From JASTVH01 sp042862465 (GTDB lineage Bacteria; Pseudomonadota; Gammaproteobacteria; Pseudomonadales; Oleiphilaceae), in the NCBI GenBank assembly GCA_042862465.1, contig JASTVH010000002.1:62001-126000 (forward strand): a stretch of DNA of 64,000 bases, in the 5' to 3' direction. Positions 44,019 through 53,358 of this stretch are shown here, piece after piece. Each line of letters begins with the position of its first letter. The first letter of the stretch is position 1. The notes under the pieces are model-generated. The model was not told the origin of the DNA and did no database searches. It worked only from the letters and a program-made list of their open reading frames with translations. The translations under genes were made by a program, and so were the position numbers.

Positions 44019-45161
44019 TCATTCCCTCGACTCGGGGGCAGGCACACCGGTTAATTGGAAGAAGCCGTCACGGGCTCCGCTATCGGATATCAACTCGGCC
44101 ATCAGTTCAGGCAAAGAAAGCTCGCTCCAACGGACGGCCCGAGTAATCGCATAGGACACGGGCGAATGCGGTTCGGTCTTACGAAAGAAGTCGGAAAGCC
44201 GCTGTAACTGCACCAGCGCTTCCTGGCGGCTTTCGATCGCAACCTGGACTGGGTCGACGCCGGCGGATTTCCTGGCGGGTGTCGCCGAATCTCCCTCGGC
44301 GCCGCTGTCCTCCTCGGTTTCCGCCGCGGCCACATCCCGTTGGGTCGCCAGGTGCTGTTCAATCCGCTCGCCGGCGTGGTGATTCAGCATCATCTGGCAC
44401 CGCTCCAGCGCCTTGCGGATATTGGTGGTTGGCTGCGGATCGTCCATCACCCGGTCCATGACTTCCGACAGCGCGGTAAACGCCTCGCTGGCACGGGTGA
44501 TGGCCGCCTTGGTCGCGACCAGGTCCTCAACCGGCGTTTCCTGGGCCGCGGCCATCAACTCATCCGGCGCCACTGCGCCGCTGCGGATACGGGACTGGGC
44601 CTTGTCCTCATCCAGTCGCGACACCTCCGCCGACTGTTCCGCGTGCCAGGTGGCAAAGCTCGATAGCCCGTCGGCACCGCTGAACAGCGGCACCGAGATG
44701 ATGGGCTTGATCAGCGTACCGTCGCCATCCGCACCATTGAGGCCCACCAGGGGGGCCAACCGGGTGGCCAGCCCTTCCTCGTCCGGAGAGGGGTAGAGGT
44801 TCTCCCAGTAGCGCTCGATCATGGCCCGGGCCAGCTCGAAGCCCTCGCTCAAGCCTGCAAACCCGTGCTCCCGACACAGCGCCTCGATCAGCCAGGCGAC
44901 AAATTCCAGATCCTTGGTGCGGCTTTCCAGCAGTGGCGGAATGTCCTCGACCAATTGCCGCCACTGCGGAATCTGGGGCGCCTCCTCGTCGGAAAGCGTC
45001 TGACGCTCCAACGCCCGCGCCTGATTGCGCAGATCCTTGAGGGTGAAGTACGGCGACAACGGCGAGGCGTCCTCACGGGTGTCGTCTCCGCACGGCGCCT
45101 CCGCGGAGACGTCCGCCAGCAAGGCATCAAGCGACAGTAAGCGAGTCTCTGAATCCGTCAT
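44019..45161 (-). CDS. tssA: TssA (ImpA N-terminal family)
   Basis: A 380-residue protein of the TssA family, which caps the growing sheath or baseplate. The ImpA_N domain is evident (CGDDTREDASPLSPYFTLKD, LESRTKDLEFVAWLIEALCR, FELARAMIERYWENLYPSPD, ISVPLFSG). The C-terminal part resembles the short TssA type with a dimer or ring-forming end (SPVSYAITRAVRWSELSLPE). ATG 45161 has GAGG seven bases upstream. Confidence 0.92.
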   Translation of the reverse strand: MTDSETRLLSLDALLADVSAEAPCGDDTREDASPLSPYFTLKDLRNQARALERQTLSDEEAPQIPQWRQLVEDIPPLLESRTKDLEFVAWLIEALCREHGFAGLSEGFELARAMIERYWENLYPSPDEEGLATRLAPLVGLNGADGDGTLIKPIISVPLFSGADGLSSFATWHAEQSAEVSRLDEDKAQSRIRSGAVAPDELMAAAQETPVEDLVATKAAITRASEAFTALSEVMDRVMDDPQPTTNIRKALERCQMMLNHHAGERIEQHLATQRDVAAAETEEDSGAEGDSATPARKSAGVDPVQVAIESRQEALVQLQRLSDFFRKTEPHSPVSYAITRAVRWSELSLPELMAELISDSGARDGFFQLTGVPAPESRE

Positions 45162-45184
45162 GGCACAGCCTCTATCCATAGTCC

Positions 45185-45976
45185 TTAAAGGTTTCCCAGC
45201 CCGAGCGGCAGCGTGGCGTCGTCCTGCGGGTCACCGAGCTCGTTCATCGCGTGGGCAGCCTCCACCTGCACGATGATCGAGGTAATGTTGTCCTTGCAGC
45301 CTTTCACCAGGGCCGAGTGGCGAAGCGCCATGTTGACGTCGTCAATGGGCTCGCCGCGCAGCAGTGTGGTCAGCTCCTCGGCGCCGAACTCCCGACTGAT
45401 CCCGTCACTGCAGAGGAAAAAGCGGTCCCCTGCTCGCACTTCCCCCTCAACCAGATCGATCGCCGGTGTGGCTTCCACGCCGAGGGCCCGGGTGATCACA
45501 TTGGCCAGCGGATGCTTCTCCGCCTCGTCCTCCGCCAGCACCCCCTGATCCACCAGGTCGGCGACCTGGCTGTGGTCCCGGGAAAGCTGGCGCAGTTGGC
45601 CCTGGCGCAGCAGATACACCCGGCTGTCACCGATCCACAGCACCTGGTAGCGCGCATCACTGATCCGCAGCGCCGCCATGGTGGAGCCCATGGTGGCGCC
45701 CGGCAGCTGGGTTTCGACGTACTGCAGGATGCGCTGGTTGGCCAGTTCGAAGGCCTCTTCCAGCTCCGCAACCGCCAGGGCGCCGCCCTGCTTGTGATGT
45801 TGCGAGGTCACGGTGTCGCAGACCAGCTGACTGGCGACATCCCCGGCCTCATGCCCGCCCATGCCATCGGCCACCACCCAGAGACCGATCTCGGGCAAGG
45901 CCAGAAAGGCATCTTCGTTGTGTTCCCTGACCGCGCCGGTGTGGGTGAACCCGGAAGAGGACAACTTCACCGTCAT
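45185..45976 (-). CDS. pppA: PppA/Stp1-type PP2C protein phosphatase
   Basis: A 263-residue PPM/PP2C Ser/Thr phosphatase. Metal and catalytic motifs are intact: REHNEDAF, VVADGMGGHEAGDVAS, GSTMAAL, VLWIGDSRVYLL, LCSDGISREF, GCKDNITSIIV. In H1-type systems PppA reverses phosphorylation of the FHA protein by PpkA and shuts secretion down. ATG 45976 overlaps the stop of tagF by 4 bases with AGGAGGG directly upstream; a much longer in-frame extension upstream is shadow sequence. Confidence 0.93.
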   Translation of the reverse strand: MTVKLSSSGFTHTGAVREHNEDAFLALPEIGLWVVADGMGGHEAGDVASQLVCDTVTSQHHKQGGALAVAELEEAFELANQRILQYVETQLPGATMGSTMAALRISDARYQVLWIGDSRVYLLRQGQLRQLSRDHSQVADLVDQGVLAEDEAEKHPLANVITRALGVEATPAIDLVEGEVRAGDRFFLCSDGISREFGAEELTTLLRGEPIDDVNMALRHSALVKGCKDNITSIIVQVEAAHAMNELGDPQDDATLPLGLGNL

Positions 45977-46650
45977 CCCTCCTGGGCCATGAATTCGGCG
46001 GACTGCCAGCCGTGGTCCTGCCATTGCCCGACCATCATGGAGACGAACTGTCCAATCTTGGGCAGCCCGTCCGTCAGCAAGGTCACGGGGTCCACAAAGG
46101 CAGAGCCCTGTGTCCACCAGACGGTGTTACGCTGGTCCCGGTGCAGCATGGCTTCGAGCCAGTCGGATTCGGTGCCTTCCGAAGCGAACACCAGATTGCC
46201 GCCGTCCGCCGGCCAGCGCATGCGAGGCTGCGACGTCTGGGGTGGGTCAATGGCGTTGAGACGCTGCCGCCAGGTTTCTTCCTGCCAGCCATCGTCCAAC
46301 ACGGCGAGGATGCAGTCTTCCATCTCCGAGGCCCAATCCGGCTGACGCCAGCCATCGAGCGGCTGCCCGCCGAATTCCCTGGCCACCAGAAAGGGAAAGT
46401 GCCGGCCCACCCGGTCCACGGAGGGAATCAGCGTACCGACCAGCCCCTGTTCCAGAATGGCGCCCGGCGCCGCCGAGAAGTGCCAGATCGGCGATGTCAG
46501 ATAGGCATCCAGCCAGCGCTCCGCCAGCTGGTCGCGGCTGACGGCCATCGCCGCCTGACACCATTCAAAGAACAGATCCCGCACCTCGGGACGGATATCG
46601 ACGGTGATGAAGTCACCCCGTCCCGGTACCTTTCCCATGTATCCCCACAT
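45973..46650 (-). CDS. tagF: TagF/ImpM post-translational regulator
   Basis: A 225-residue protein of the TagF family, a repressor of T6SS assembly in threonine-phosphorylation-dependent systems. The opening MWGYMGKVPGRGDFITV (start to be compared with GKLPxRGDF in homologues) and FFEWCQAAMAVSRDQL are characteristic. ATG 46650 has AGGAG 8 bases upstream; the TTG immediately before it is not needed. Overlap with pppA indicates a coupled pair. Confidence 0.92.
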   Translation of the reverse strand: MWGYMGKVPGRGDFITVDIRPEVRDLFFEWCQAAMAVSRDQLAERWLDAYLTSPIWHFSAAPGAILEQGLVGTLIPSVDRVGRHFPFLVAREFGGQPLDGWRQPDWASEMEDCILAVLDDGWQEETWRQRLNAIDPPQTSQPRMRWPADGGNLVFASEGTESDWLEAMLHRDQRNTVWWTQGSAFVDPVTLLTDGLPKIGQFVSMMVGQWQDHGWQSAEFMAQEG

Positions 46651-46668
46651 CAAACCGTGCTCCTCGCG

Positions 46669-49600
46669 TTACAGTTTCGACGGCAGGCTAAAGTTTTCGA
46701 CCACCCCGCCGGCAAACGGATGCTTGACGGAAGCCGGTTCGAGCTTGATCCGGGCCCGGTAGTCGCTGAGCGTGATTTCCATCGCCAGGTCGCGCCCTTT
46801 CCCGGTCACGCCGTGATAGGCGTCCAGCATGTGGAAGAGGCCCCACTCCCCCTGGAAGTAGCGCTGGACGACGGCGTCGGAGGTCGAGCCGGGATTGACC
46901 GCCACGCGCACGCCCTGGTCACCCCTGCCGGGCCAGACAAAGCTGTGGGGGCGGGTCGGGCCGTGGCGGTAGATCAGCTCGTTGTCGCCGGTTTCGATCG
47001 ACAGCCGGGTCACGCGACTGTCCAGTTCCTGCGCCTCCAGGGAGAACGGAACCCGCAGCCGCTTGGTGCCCTCTTCAAAGAACGCCTCGCGAATGCGCTT
47101 GGCCTGCTGGAAGAAGCGCAGGCTGGACGGCCGGATATTGAGGTCGGTCGCCAGACGCCAGGGATCGCTGGACGTGTCCACGTGGGAGGCCAGGTGCTGC
47201 TGGAAGAAGTTGTCCAGGGTGCCGCCGTACCCGAAGAACTGGGCGAAATCGGCCCGACTGATCTCCTTCGAGGCCGAGCGGTCGATCGGATAGAGCCCGG
47301 CGATGGCGGAGCGGTATTCGCGGTACACCTGGTTACGCCACAGCCCGTTGATCTTCTGGGTGGCGGAGGTGCGCACCAGATTCTTGGACTGCTGGGCGAA
47401 ACCGGACACCATGGATTTCAGATACGGCGACTGGGTATTGCTGACTGTGGCGTAGAACCCAGTCACCGCTGCATTGAAATCGGCCCGGGAGACAGTGCGG
47501 AACCCGGCGCCACCGGAGGACTGTTCGCCAAAGTAGCGGGCCATGACCCGGGCCTTGTCCTGCAGTGACTGGAAGGTTTCTTCCTTGATGTTGTGGGTGA
47601 CCTTGAAGGCGTCGTCCACCAGTGTGGTCTCGGGACGTTCCTCGCCCACCAGGGGCATGAGGCGGTTCAGTTGCCCAAAGGCCCGGCTCTCCCGGGCGGC
47701 CTCATCCATGGCCTGCGACTTGGCCGCTTGCATCCGGGCCGAGTCCTTGCCATCGACTGCCGCAAGCTGGGTGTTGTATTTGACCGCCGACACCAGCCGG
47801 TTGAGAGGCGCATCGGGGCCCGCCAGCAGGTTGGCCAGATAGCGGCCCTGCTCGGGACTGCTGAAGGAACGCACGCGAAGGTCCAACAGGAAGGTCTCCC
47901 AGCGGTACACGTAATCCCGGAAGTACTGGTCTTCGACCAGGGCTTTGATGCGGTCTTCGTCGAGGTTGCGGTAGTCCGCGGAATCCTCACCATAAACCCA
48001 GGAGTCCTCGAGCAGACGGCTCACAATCTGGTCGCGCTCAGGCTCAAACACCCCCTGGTAGCCGGCCTTGGTGTACAGGGCGGGAATGCCCTCATGCAGG
48101 CTCTTGCCGGAGCGGCGGGTAAACAGTTCCGAAGCGACCGTTCCCAGGACCATGGGCAGCTTGAACTCCGGCAACCGGGCCGCTTCGGCATCCAACTGGA
48201 TGCGCTGATAGGCACGCTCCGCCAGAGGAACCGCCGTCAGCTCGGTGCGGGCCTGCTCCACCAGCTTGGAGGACAGGCGCAAGGGCTGATTAAGGGCCAG
48301 GTAGTCTTGCAGATGGGCCAGCAGGGACTCACGCTGGGGCCGGTTGATTTCACCCGGCAGCTTCTGGCCCAGGAGGTATTCCAGCCACAAGGACACCTGC
48401 TGGGCGTCGAAGCGCTGGCGCTCACCCAGCATCAGGTAGCTTTTGAGCGCCTCATAGAGATATTCCGGATTGTCCAGGTGAGCCTGGATATCGCTCTCCA
48501 GAGAGCGCTTGAGAACATCGCCCAGCTGATACTGCATCACGCGGCCATGTACCCCTTGCGCGGCCTGCCGCAAGGCCTGCACCTGGAAGTACCCCAGCGA
48601 GGAGAAACCGGGCAGGGTCGTCTCGGTGACGCTGCCCGCCAGCCCGGAGGACTCATTCAGGAGCTTTTCCAGCACCAGCCAGTCCGGTTCGGGCGGCAGC
48701 TGCTCGAGGTTGCTCTCCAGCTTCTCGGAACGTGTTGCAAAGCCCTCGATGGTGGTCCTGGCCTGGGCGTAATCCAGATACCAGGCCGAAGCCAGCCCGA
48801 CGGTAAAGATGGCCATGGCCGCAAACGCGACCTGGCGTGCCCTGTTCATGCGCCGGGCCTTGCTGCCATCCGTAAACGCCAGATTGCTCTCGGAAAAAAT
48901 GATCTGGTCAAACAGCTTGCGCTGGAAGAAGCCATCATGGGTGGCGCCACGAGCGACCTTGCGCGCCTTGGGGGACTGCAGCTTGAACTGCTGCTCCACC
49001 AGGCCGGAGACCTTGTCAAAACCGGGCTGCCCCTGTTCAGAGGAGACCATGTAGACCCCTCGCAGCAGGGGCACTTCCTCATAGGCGGAGGGGAAAAACA
49101 CCTCTTTCAGCAGGTTCCACAACGGCGCTCGAAGCAGGGCAACCTGTTTGGGGAACTCATAGATTCGACCCCGTGTCTCAGGCGCTCGCTCCTGTTGTAA
49201 GCGGTGCAGCAGGAAGTGGCTCAAACGCCCGAGCAGCTGATCAAATTCGGTGTCGAACACTTCCGGCAGACGCTCCGGGTCCCTGACGGAGGCCAGGTCA
49301 AAGGTCAGCCCCAGAACGTCTTCACGCTCCTGTTCCGACAGCATGCCGAAGGTATCCAGAAAACCGTCGAGCAGATCGAACTTGGTCAGCATGACATAGA
49401 CCGGAAACACCACGCCGAGCCGGTTTTTCAGTTCCTGTACCCGCTGTTTCAGCGCCCGGGCATGCAGAGCCTGTTCGGTGGGTGTCTGTTCCAGGAGATC
49501 CGCCACACTGACCGCCACGATCACGCCATTGATGGGCTGGCGGGCACGGTATTTCTTGAGCAGCCCCAGGAAGGCCTTCCAGCCCTTGGCGTCACGCTTG

Positions 49601-50178
49601 TCACCGGATTCCTGGGTGGTGTAGCGCCCGGCGGTATCAATGATCACGGCCTTGTTGGTGAACCACCAATCGCAGTAGCGGGTGCCACCGACCCCTTTGA
49701 CCGAATCCAGGCCCATCTCGCGCTTGAGCGGGAATTCCAGGCCGGAATTGAGCAGGGCGGTGGATTTGCCCGAACCCGGGGCACCGACAATCATGTACCA
49801 GGGCAGTTCGTAGACCGAACGAAAGCGGCCAGGTTTCCATTTGCGGACCAGCGAAAGGGCCTTGCGAAGCTTGGCCCGCTGGGTTTCCAGCTCCTCCTTG
49901 AGCAGCTCGTCGCCTTCATCCGAGGCCATCATTTCGCTGACCACCCGCTCGTTGTCGCGCCGCTCCTTGCGGGACTGCCACAACTTGACGCTGAGGTAGG
50001 AAATGACCAACACGAGCAGGAAGGTCACCCGGGCCAGGACCGAGGCCAGGGGCTTCCAGTCGGCGATGGCCAACAGGGGCCCGCCAAACCAGACCAGAAC
50101 AACCAGCGCTGCAAAGCCCAACAGGATAAAGAGCATTCGCAACGTTACTTTAGACACCATGCGGCGAATCCATGCCAT
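46669..50178 (-). CDS. tssM: TssM/IcmF inner-membrane complex protein
   Basis: An 1169-residue protein anchoring the T6SS membrane complex with TssL and TssJ. Helices at about 13-37 and 47-63 precede a cytoplasmic ATP/GTPase-like domain with Walker A GAPGSGKST (132-140) and IIDTAGRYTTQES. A third helix lies at about 450-468 (QVAFAAMAIFTVGLASAWYL), and the remaining 700 residues are periplasmic, including the C-terminal TssJ-binding beta domain (LEPASVKHPFAGGVVENF). The ribosome-binding site GAGGTAACCCC supports ATG 50178. Confidence 0.96.
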   Translation of the reverse strand: MAWIRRMVSKVTLRMLFILLGFAALVVLVWFGGPLLAIADWKPLASVLARVTFLLVLVISYLSVKLWQSRKERRDNERVVSEMMASDEGDELLKEELETQRAKLRKALSLVRKWKPGRFRSVYELPWYMIVGAPGSGKSTALLNSGLEFPLKREMGLDSVKGVGGTRYCDWWFTNKAVIIDTAGRYTTQESGDKRDAKGWKAFLGLLKKYRARQPINGVIVAVSVADLLEQTPTEQALHARALKQRVQELKNRLGVVFPVYVMLTKFDLLDGFLDTFGMLSEQEREDVLGLTFDLASVRDPERLPEVFDTEFDQLLGRLSHFLLHRLQQERAPETRGRIYEFPKQVALLRAPLWNLLKEVFFPSAYEEVPLLRGVYMVSSEQGQPGFDKVSGLVEQQFKLQSPKARKVARGATHDGFFQRKLFDQIIFSESNLAFTDGSKARRMNRARQVAFAAMAIFTVGLASAWYLDYAQARTTIEGFATRSEKLESNLEQLPPEPDWLVLEKLLNESSGLAGSVTETTLPGFSSLGYFQVQALRQAAQGVHGRVMQYQLGDVLKRSLESDIQAHLDNPEYLYEALKSYLMLGERQRFDAQQVSLWLEYLLGQKLPGEINRPQRESLLAHLQDYLALNQPLRLSSKLVEQARTELTAVPLAERAYQRIQLDAEAARLPEFKLPMVLGTVASELFTRRSGKSLHEGIPALYTKAGYQGVFEPERDQIVSRLLEDSWVYGEDSADYRNLDEDRIKALVEDQYFRDYVYRWETFLLDLRVRSFSSPEQGRYLANLLAGPDAPLNRLVSAVKYNTQLAAVDGKDSARMQAAKSQAMDEAARESRAFGQLNRLMPLVGEERPETTLVDDAFKVTHNIKEETFQSLQDKARVMARYFGEQSSGGAGFRTVSRADFNAAVTGFYATVSNTQSPYLKSMVSGFAQQSKNLVRTSATQKINGLWRNQVYREYRSAIAGLYPIDRSASKEISRADFAQFFGYGGTLDNFFQQHLASHVDTSSDPWRLATDLNIRPSSLRFFQQAKRIREAFFEEGTKRLRVPFSLEAQELDSRVTRLSIETGDNELIYRHGPTRPHSFVWPGRGDQGVRVAVNPGSTSDAVVQRYFQGEWGLFHMLDAYHGVTGKGRDLAMEITLSDYRARIKLEPASVKHPFAGGVVENFSLPSKL

Positions 50179-50207
50179 GGGGTTACCTCGATTTCCTTTT
50201 CCCGATC

Positions 50208-51494
50208 TCAGGGAATCAGACTGATTTCCACCCGCCGATTACGGGCGCGGTTTTCAGCTGTCGAATTGTCAAAACGGGGTTCAGCCTCACCCCGCCCCTC
50301 GGGCCACAAGCGACCTTCCAGGTTGGCCGAGCGTGCCAGCTCATCGGACACGGCGGTGGCCCGAGCCAGGGAAAGGTGCCAGTTGGAGGGATAACGGGCC
50401 GTCGCAATCGGCCGGTTGTCGGTATGCCCGGTGACCATGATGGAGCCCTCGGTGGCTTCCAGGGCACGGGCAATCTTGTTCATCAGCGGCAGGGTGTCCT
50501 CACGCAGTTCGGCACCGCCGGATTCAAACAGGGCCTCGTTGCCGATGCGCAGGGTAATACGGCCGTTGTCGCCGGCCTCCAGCTCCAGAAGCCCTTTGGC
50601 GATTTCCGTTTGCAGGATTCGGCGCAGATAGTCAGCCTGCTGGGGTGTGGCATCACCCGTCGCCACTTGGGTTTGCGGCATATCCAACGCATTCATCCTG
50701 GCCAACAGAGGTTCCGAGCGGCTATCGAGGCTTTGGGAAAAGCCCAGGTAAAACAGCAGCAGTACCACAGCGCTAACCGTGGCTCCGACCCAGACCGGAA
50801 GGCCACGCGCCATACGGGGGCGGGATTCAATCTTCTGCTCCCACGTTTTCTCGAAAGGTGTGGCGTAGCGGCCACGCTGGGCACAGATTTCGTGATAAAG
50901 ACAGTCTCGAAGGGTGTCGAGCTCCTCCTGACCACGCTCTTCAACCCGGTACTTGCCCCTGAAGCCCAGTGACAGGCACAGATGCTGAAGCATCATGACC
51001 TCGGTGTTCGAGGTCTGGCGAGCCCGGGCCACCAGATCAAAAAAATAGGTGCCCGACCAGGTCTGGGAATGAAACTCGGATAACAGCGAATGGGCCGCCC
51101 AATGGCCGGTTTGCCCCCACTCGCTGTTCAGGACGATCTCGTCGATCAGCGCGCAGACACAATAGGAGGCGGTCTCCACCGTTTCCGGCGTGAGTCCGGC
51201 CGCCCGGAGGTTAGCCTGATATTCCCGTACCAGATCGACACACTGACGGCGCAGGTCCGCCACATCCGTGATCTGCGAGGCCGCTGGCAGCCGCACCGCC
51301 AGCGACAGCAGCCGGGAAGCATGATCGCATACCGGCCCCAGACTGGTTTCAGGCAGTTTGAACCGGCCATAGGACGGTGCCGGGGCGGGCGCATCCGCCA
51401 CCACCGTATGGTCCGGAGCGCCCCCCGAAGCCGGCTTGGAGGGCGGCACCTGTCGGGCGCCCGGACGTGGTTTCACAATGGTGCTATCGTTCAT
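50208..51494 (-). CDS. tssL: TssL with C-terminal OmpA-like peptidoglycan-binding domain
   Basis: A 428-residue evolved TssL. The cytoplasmic DotU domain has YCVCALIDEIVLNSEWGQTG and LLSEFHSQTWSGTYFFDLVA. One helix (GLPVWVGATVSAVVLLLFYLG truncated here to its core VGATVSAVVLLLFYLG) crosses the inner membrane. The periplasmic OmpA-like domain shows FESGGAEL, VTGHTDNRPIATARYPSN and RARNRRVEISL. This anchors the complex to peptidoglycan directly. ATG 51494 has AGGGA seven bases upstream. Confidence 0.95.
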   Translation of the reverse strand: MNDSTIVKPRPGARQVPPSKPASGGAPDHTVVADAPAPAPSYGRFKLPETSLGPVCDHASRLLSLAVRLPAASQITDVADLRRQCVDLVREYQANLRAAGLTPETVETASYCVCALIDEIVLNSEWGQTGHWAAHSLLSEFHSQTWSGTYFFDLVARARQTSNTEVMMLQHLCLSLGFRGKYRVEERGQEELDTLRDCLYHEICAQRGRYATPFEKTWEQKIESRPRMARGLPVWVGATVSAVVLLLFYLGFSQSLDSRSEPLLARMNALDMPQTQVATGDATPQQADYLRRILQTEIAKGLLELEAGDNGRITLRIGNEALFESGGAELREDTLPLMNKIARALEATEGSIMVTGHTDNRPIATARYPSNWHLSLARATAVSDELARSANLEGRLWPEGRGEAEPRFDNSTAENRARNRRVEISLIP

Positions 51495-51531
51495 GGAGCA
51501 GTCCCTGCTTCTCACTCAATCCGTTCAATAA

Positions 51532-52857
51532 CTACTGCCGGATGGCCCACAACTCGAGTTCCAGGCCGGGATAGTTGCCCGACACATGAATGGCCAGCCC
51601 ACCGCTCTGCCTGAGTTGCTGCCAGCGATCGCTCTTGCCGTCCAGCAGGAAGTAGTGGTACCCGGCGTGGTAGGGAATCTGGCGGGGCGCGACCGGCAAG
51701 GCGCTGACCGGAATACCGGGCAGGTGGTTATTGACCAGATCGCGAATGTGCTCGACCGCACCAAGTTTGATCTGGGCCGGCAGGCGTCGGCGGATATCCT
51801 CGGTGGTCAGATCGGCCTTGACCGCGAGCACCAACTGGGCCGAATCCAACAGGCTGCCGTCGGGCAACGGCGCCACCCGGATACCGTACTGGGCCTCTTT
51901 CAGTCGCAGCGCGATGGCCGTTTGCTCGAGCACGGTACTGAGGGACTGGCTTAGCAGTGCCGCCAGGTCGCCAAAGGTTTCCGTCAGGTGTTCGTGGCGG
52001 TAGGGCGGCAGCGTCGGCACCATTTTTTCGGTGCGGGTGAACAGTGCCAGCTCCCCGGTCAGGCTGATGGCCACCTCATAGAAGCGCTCGGGATGAACCG
52101 GGGAGGTGTGCTTCAGGTGCTCCAGCATCGGCTGCCAGCGATTGAGCGTCTGCAGCATCAGCACGTCAAACAGCGTGGACGACTGTTCCGCTCCCTTCTG
52201 CATCCTGACGGCCAGGGCCTTGGCCCGCTGCTTGACCATGCCCAGAATCTCATGGAGAAACGAAGCCAGCGGCGGCACCGAGGCCACATCAAGGCAGGGC
52301 GGAATAAAGCTGCGGTCCAGCTTCACTTCCTTCTCGCTGACCACCTCGGCCACGCGTGCCACCGCCAGATAGGCGAAGCCGGCCAGGTCATCACGGCCCG
52401 GCTTGAGGCGAGGATTGAGCCGGGCCACCCCAACCACTTCCTCTTCGCCGTGCTCACTGGAATCATCCAGCAGTCGCCGCTCTTCGAAACGGTAGCGGGC
52501 ATTGCGATTGGAGGCGTCAGCGGCGATATTGATGCCGGCCAGCTTTTCCATCGGCAGGGCCAGGTAGACCAGTTCATCCCGGGCGTCACTGGGCATCTCC
52601 AGGACCAGACCGTCGCCCTGGTCGAACTCAAACGGCATGCCGTCCGGCAGAATACCGGCCGCCCTGACCACCGCGATCTGGCCCAGGGCCAGAGCCTGTT
52701 CATCCAATTCGAGCCTGGAAAACCCGTAACCATGCGCCATCGTTTGCGCGTGCTGCTGCCGGGTCAGCTGCGAGAGAAAACGGTCCTGCTGCTGAAAATG
52801 CTGCGGCCTGAGCAGCATCCCCTCAGACCAGGCGACCTTGGCCAGATGTTCCTTCAT
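51532..52857 (-). CDS. tssK: TssK baseplate-membrane connector
   Basis: A 441-residue T6SS protein that links the baseplate wedge to the membrane complex. The N-terminus VAWSEGMLLRPQHFQQQDRF is the family hallmark; RFYEVAISLTGELALF and a C-terminal HYFLLDGKSDRW are further matches. Length is normal. It lies between tssL and tssJ, forming the envelope-complex block of the operon. Confidence 0.95.
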   Translation of the reverse strand: MKEHLAKVAWSEGMLLRPQHFQQQDRFLSQLTRQQHAQTMAHGYGFSRLELDEQALALGQIAVVRAAGILPDGMPFEFDQGDGLVLEMPSDARDELVYLALPMEKLAGINIAADASNRNARYRFEERRLLDDSSEHGEEEVVGVARLNPRLKPGRDDLAGFAYLAVARVAEVVSEKEVKLDRSFIPPCLDVASVPPLASFLHEILGMVKQRAKALAVRMQKGAEQSSTLFDVLMLQTLNRWQPMLEHLKHTSPVHPERFYEVAISLTGELALFTRTEKMVPTLPPYRHEHLTETFGDLAALLSQSLSTVLEQTAIALRLKEAQYGIRVAPLPDGSLLDSAQLVLAVKADLTTEDIRRRLPAQIKLGAVEHIRDLVNNHLPGIPVSALPVAPRQIPYHAGYHYFLLDGKSDRWQQLRQSGGLAIHVSGNYPGLELELWAIRQ

Positions 52858-52890
52858 GTCGTATCCCTGTATTCCCGAGGCGCGCTGGGG

Positions 52891-53358
52891 TTAGTGGTTG
52901 TGGTCGAGGGTGATCGAGCGCCGGTCCACGCGGATGTAGCGGGTCTGGTAATCCTGGGGATCGGCTCTCAGGCTCAGCTTCCAGTCGGCGTTATCGATAT
53001 CCCGGAAGGCACCGATGATGCCCACGTAGCGCGTGTCTTTATCCAGCCTCATGTCGTGGGTCAGTTGCTGGGTCGGACGCAGGACCACCTCACTGGTCCG
53101 CAGCAAATCATCACCCAGCACGCTGTCGGCGTTGTCATAGAGATCAAAGAAGCCGGCTTCCTGGAAGGCCTCTTCAGACCGCAGCTCGTAGACCCGGACC
53201 ACCACCGGTAACGGCTGGCCCTGATCATCGGCATTGGTGCTGATATTGGCGCGCAGGTGCAGATCGTAGTATGGCTCGACAATGGCGTTGGCCACCGCGC
53301 ACCCGTACAGGGTGAGCAGAAGCAGACCAACGCTGACCAGTCGTAGGGCTGACGTCAT
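52891..53358 (-). CDS. tssJ: TssJ outer-membrane lipoprotein
   Basis: A 155-residue lipoprotein. The signal sequence ends in the lipobox LYGC. The mature beta-sandwich shows YDLHLRANISTNADDQGQP, VVRVYELRSEEAFQEAGFFD and DTRYVGIIGAFRDIDNADWK, as in SciN/TssJ proteins. It anchors the TssM periplasmic end to the outer membrane. ATG 53358 overlaps the tagH stop (GTGATGA junction). Confidence 0.94.
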   Translation of the reverse strand: MTSALRLVSVGLLLLTLYGCAVANAIVEPYYDLHLRANISTNADDQGQPLPVVVRVYELRSEEAFQEAGFFDLYDNADSVLGDDLLRTSEVVLRPTQQLTHDMRLDKDTRYVGIIGAFRDIDNADWKLSLRADPQDYQTRYIRVDRRSITLDHNH